Below are positions 5,037-7,407 of a DNA stretch of 7,407 bases, one piece after another. The notes below the pieces were generated by a model. The model had not been told where the DNA came from, searched no databases, and worked only from the letters and a program-made list of their open reading frames with translations. Source of the DNA: Acidobacterium sp. (GTDB lineage Bacteria; Acidobacteriota; Terriglobia; Terriglobales; Acidobacteriaceae); NCBI GenBank assembly GCA_003152595.1, contig PMAM01000353.1:10013-17419 (forward strand). Reading direction: 5' to 3'. The number at the start of each line of letters is the position of its first letter. The first letter of the stretch is position 1. The position numbers and the translations under genes are program-made.

Positions 5037-6413
5037 ATGGCAAGCCAGTGGCTGAAGGCGAGACAGACGAAATACGCGGCGTATGCGACCACCTATATCC
5101 TGGTCGTTCTCGCCGTCGTCGTCGTCGCCAATTATCTCGCCAACCGTTACTCAAAGTCGTACGACGCGACCGCGAACAAGCGCTACAGCCTCTCCCAGGA
5201 GACGAAGAAGATTGTCGACGGCCTAAAGGAGCCTGCGACCATCACGTACTTCAACGCGAGCACGCGCTTTACCGAAGGCAAGGACATCCTCGACGAATAT
5301 AAGGCGCTCTCGTCGAAGATCCAGGTGAAGTACGTCGACCCCATCAAGGAGCCGATGCTTGCACGCCAGGCCGGTATTCGCAACGAGGGTACGGCCACGG
5401 TGCAGGTGGGCGATCACACCGAGATCGCCAGCGACATGACCGAGGAAGGCCTGACCGGCGCCCTTATTCGCGACATCAAAGGCAACACGCGCACCGTCTG
5501 CTTTATCACCGGCAGCGGCGAACATCAGATCGACGAATCCAGCCGCGATGGCGAGTCGCGTTTCAAAGACCTGCTCGACCGCGACAGCTATCAGACGAAA
5601 TCGATCAGCCTGGTCGCGACGGCCTCGGTTCCCGCCGAGTGCACTGCCATCGTCATCGACGGTCCCACGCGCAATTACGAGCAGCCCGAAGTCGACGCGA
5701 TCAGGACTTACGTCGAAAACGGCGGGCGCGCTCTCTTGATGCTCGATCCCCCGCTCAACGTGGGGCCCTCCTCCATCGGCGACAACGATGCCCTGCTCTC
5801 GGTTCTCCAAAGCTGGGGCGTCACCATGGACAAAGATCTCGTCCTCGACCTGAATCCCATTGGCCAGCTTTACGGCTTTGGCGGGCAGGTGGCGCTCGTG
5901 AACAGCTACGGCACCCAGCCTATCGTCGCCGACATGAAGACCACCTACACCGGTTTCCCGCTGGCGCGTTCGCTCAGCTTCAAGAGCACGGACAAGGTCA
6001 GCGTAGAGAAGCTTTTCGACACGTCGGACAGCAGCTTCGCCACGACGAACCTCAGCTCACCGAAAATCAACGTGAAGGATCCGAACAACAAGCGCGGACC
6101 GCTGACGCTTGGCGTTGCAGGGACGTACAACACCGGAAAATCCGGCTCGGAGGGGCGCTTCGTCGCGATTGGCAGCTCTGCGTGGGCTTCCAACAGCTTC
6201 ATCAGCTTCAACGGCAATGGCGATCTGGCGACGAACGCCATCAACTGGCTCACCTCGGACGAAGACCTGATCTCTATTCGTCCTAAAGCGCCCGAAGACC
6301 GGCGTATTACCATGACGAGCGCGCAGCTCAATATGGTGCGCCTGATCAGCCAGTTCGTGCTTCCGCTGATCGTCATTGCCGGCGGGATCTTCGTGTGGTG
6401 GAAGCGGAGATAG
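5037..6413 (+). CDS. GldG-like ABC transporter auxiliary membrane protein
   Basis: GldG-family proteins accompany ABC-2 exporters of the GldAFG type; their biochemical role is not established. The 458-residue protein has an N-terminal membrane segment (about 17-38), a large domain that should lie outside the inner membrane (about 39-435), and a C-terminal segment (about 436-455) ending in KRR, which keeps both ends cytoplasmic. Family marks are YDATANKRYSLSQETKKIV (42-60) just after the first segment, FITGSGEHQID (156-166), YVENGGRALLMLDPP (225-239) and NGDLATNAINWLTSDED (394-410). The domain resembles the ABC_transp_aux / GldG family, with a glutamine-amidotransferase-like fold by analogy, but no catalytic triad is evident. 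GGAGG (5020-5024) is 12 bases before the ATG, a little far, and AGGA directly abuts the ATG, so translation may rely on coupling to the permease stop at 5030. GldG is the nearest name I can support, but gliding is not implied. Confidence 0.9.
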   Translation: MASQWLKARQTKYAAYATTYILVVLAVVVVANYLANRYSKSYDATANKRYSLSQETKKIVDGLKEPATITYFNASTRFTEGKDILDEYKALSSKIQVKYVDPIKEPMLARQAGIRNEGTATVQVGDHTEIASDMTEEGLTGALIRDIKGNTRTVCFITGSGEHQIDESSRDGESRFKDLLDRDSYQTKSISLVATASVPAECTAIVIDGPTRNYEQPEVDAIRTYVENGGRALLMLDPPLNVGPSSIGDNDALLSVLQSWGVTMDKDLVLDLNPIGQLYGFGGQVALVNSYGTQPIVADMKTTYTGFPLARSLSFKSTDKVSVEKLFDTSDSSFATTNLSSPKINVKDPNNKRGPLTLGVAGTYNTGKSGSEGRFVAIGSSAWASNSFISFNGNGDLATNAINWLTSDEDLISIRPKAPEDRRITMTSAQLNMVRLISQFVLPLIVIAGGIFVWWKRR

Positions 6414-6468
6414 CCGAACAAGGGTAGCTTGACCAGCGCAACAGGATTGGTAGGGCTGAAGATTTACC

Positions 6469-7407
6469 ATGAAATTTCGCGGTCCCATCATTGCAGCAGC
6501 GGTTCTCCTCGTCCTTGCGGGTGTTCTCTATTGGTCTGAACATCACAAGGCGAAGGAAACTGCATCCTCGTCAACTGCCACACCGGCCATTCTCAAAATC
6601 GATCCGGCCACGGTTACCGGTCTGACTGTGAAGGGGAAAGGCGCGCCACCGGTCGCGCTCGCCCGCGCAGGGGCGAAACAGTGGAAGATCACCGGACCCG
6701 GAGACTACCCTGCCGACAGCAGCGCCGTCACCTCCATGCTGAGCGCCCTTTCACCGCTCAACTCCGACAGCATCGTTGAGGATCACCCGGCGAACCTCGT
6801 CGACTATGGCCTGAGCGATCCCTCGCTCGAGGTCGACGTCACCGGCAAGGACAACAAGACCAGCCGCCTGCTTTTCGGCGATGACGCGCCTACCGGCGGA
6901 GGCGTTTACGTCCAGCTTGCCGGCAATCCGCGCGTTTTTACGGCGGGATCCTACGTCAAGAGCAGCCTGAACAAGAGCCTCGGCGACCTGCGCGACAAAC
7001 GCCTGCTGCCCTTCGACGCCAGCTCCGTCAGCAGCATCGACCTTGACCGGAAAAATCAGAACATCAGCTTCGCGCGCATTCAGAACGGCTGGCAGATTGA
7101 GAAGCCGCAGTCGTATCGCACGGACAACTATCAGGTCGACGATCTGTTGTCGCAGCTCACCGGCGCGAAGTGGGACCCCTCGGTCTCCGCTGAAGACGCT
7201 GCGCGCGATTTCTCCCACGCCACACTGGTTGCGACCGTGAAGCTCACCGGCAGCTCCGGCAACGACACGCTCGAGGTCCGCAAGGAGAAGGACGACTACT
7301 TTGCGAAGTCCAGCGCCGTTCCCGGCGCCTGGAAGATCGAATCGAGCAGCGCCAGTTCCCTGGGCGCCGACCTCGACCGGAGTCTCGACGACTTCCGCAA
7401 CAAGCAG
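6469..7407 (+). CDS. DUF4340-containing protein, membrane-anchored (open at right edge)
   Basis: The frame is open from the ATG at 6469 to the window end, giving 313 codons without a stop. One hydrophobic segment (about residues 5-22, GPIIAAAVLLVLAGVLYW) follows a short basic start. No lipobox cysteine is present, so this looks like an uncleaved anchor with the rest outside the inner membrane; I see no cysteine in the visible protein. The family pattern is clear: a beta-rich unit with WKITGPGDYPADSSAVTSML (72-91), DYGLSDP (112-118), LLFGDDAPTGGGVYV (134-148), then LRDKRLLPFD (174-183), followed by a second similar unit starting with SSIDLDRKNQNISFARIQNG (188-207) and WQIEKPQSYRTDNYQVDDLL (208-227). 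DUF4340 proteins commonly follow GldG-like genes, so this one is probably part of the same complex. The gap after the upstream gene is 55 bases with no terminator, and the Shine-Dalgarno is weak (GAAG 7 bases before the ATG). Its function is unknown. Confidence 0.88.
   Translation, partial: MKFRGPIIAAAVLLVLAGVLYWSEHHKAKETASSSTATPAILKIDPATVTGLTVKGKGAPPVALARAGAKQWKITGPGDYPADSSAVTSMLSALSPLNSDSIVEDHPANLVDYGLSDPSLEVDVTGKDNKTSRLLFGDDAPTGGGVYVQLAGNPRVFTAGSYVKSSLNKSLGDLRDKRLLPFDASSVSSIDLDRKNQNISFARIQNGWQIEKPQSYRTDNYQVDDLLSQLTGAKWDPSVSAEDAARDFSHATLVATVKLTGSSGNDTLEVRKEKDDYFAKSSAVPGAWKIESSSASSLGADLDRSLDDFRNKQ

Noticed and set aside
5115..5126. Four tandem GTC triplets in the GldG-like gene as a functional repeat
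   Set aside because: They encode valines in the N-terminal membrane helix; common codon bias for a hydrophobic segment explains them.
5639..6286. Plus-strand 215-codon frame inside the GldG-like gene
   Set aside because: It is an alternative frame with a His/Arg/Gln-rich composition; the main frame carries all the family marks and two membrane segments.
1..7407. Mobile element, prophage, CRISPR or defence island
   Set aside because: There are no transposase, integrase, phage or cas genes, no long direct or inverted repeats, and all genes fit ordinary chromosomal families.

Overview
The window reads as an ordinary chromosomal stretch of a GC-rich, Gram-negative-type bacterium. The gene set (a divergent mreB-mreC pair, a stand-alone aldehyde dehydrogenase, and an ABC-2 transporter followed by GldG-like and DUF4340 proteins) and the character of the proteins suggest an acidobacterium (Terriglobia-like). 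That assignment is an inference from protein flavour only; no rRNA or other marker is present. I see no insertion sequence, prophage, CRISPR array, tRNA or rRNA.

Layout. Positions 1-1309 (minus strand) hold the start of the rod-shape operon: mreB (1309 to 242), then the first 67 codons of mreC (203 to 1), which runs off the left edge. Positions 1310-1533 are a 224-bp divergent intergenic region with a plausible mreB promoter, a dyad-symmetric site and a weak promoter for the next gene. Positions 1534-3027 (plus) encode a complete 497-residue NAD(P)-dependent aldehyde dehydrogenase with a GTG start and a strong Shine-Dalgarno. Positions 3028-3246 are intergenic: no convincing terminator, but a perfect TTGACA hexamer and an extended stem-loop that would lie in the leader of the following operon. 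Positions 3247-7407 (plus) hold four consecutive genes: an ABC ATPase (GldA-like), an ABC-2 permease (GldF-like), a GldG-like membrane-anchored auxiliary protein, and a DUF4340 protein that is open at the right edge.

How they work together. MreB filaments and MreC belong to the elongasome that directs lateral wall synthesis. The aldehyde dehydrogenase seems to be its own transcription unit; its C-terminal signature resembles the YcbD/GucD (2-oxoglutarate semialdehyde dehydrogenase-like) branch, but its substrate cannot be read from sequence. The four right-hand genes look like one operon: the ATPase and permease overlap by four bases (ATGA), the next gene follows after 6 bases, and the last after 55 bases. 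ATPase plus permease would form the transport core, while the GldG-like and DUF4340 proteins would supply large extracytoplasmic domains. The relatives that give the family its name act in Bacteroidetes gliding, but this module is widespread in non-gliding bacteria and its substrate is unknown. It is the most interesting part of the window; it is a known but poorly understood gene set rather than a clearly new system.
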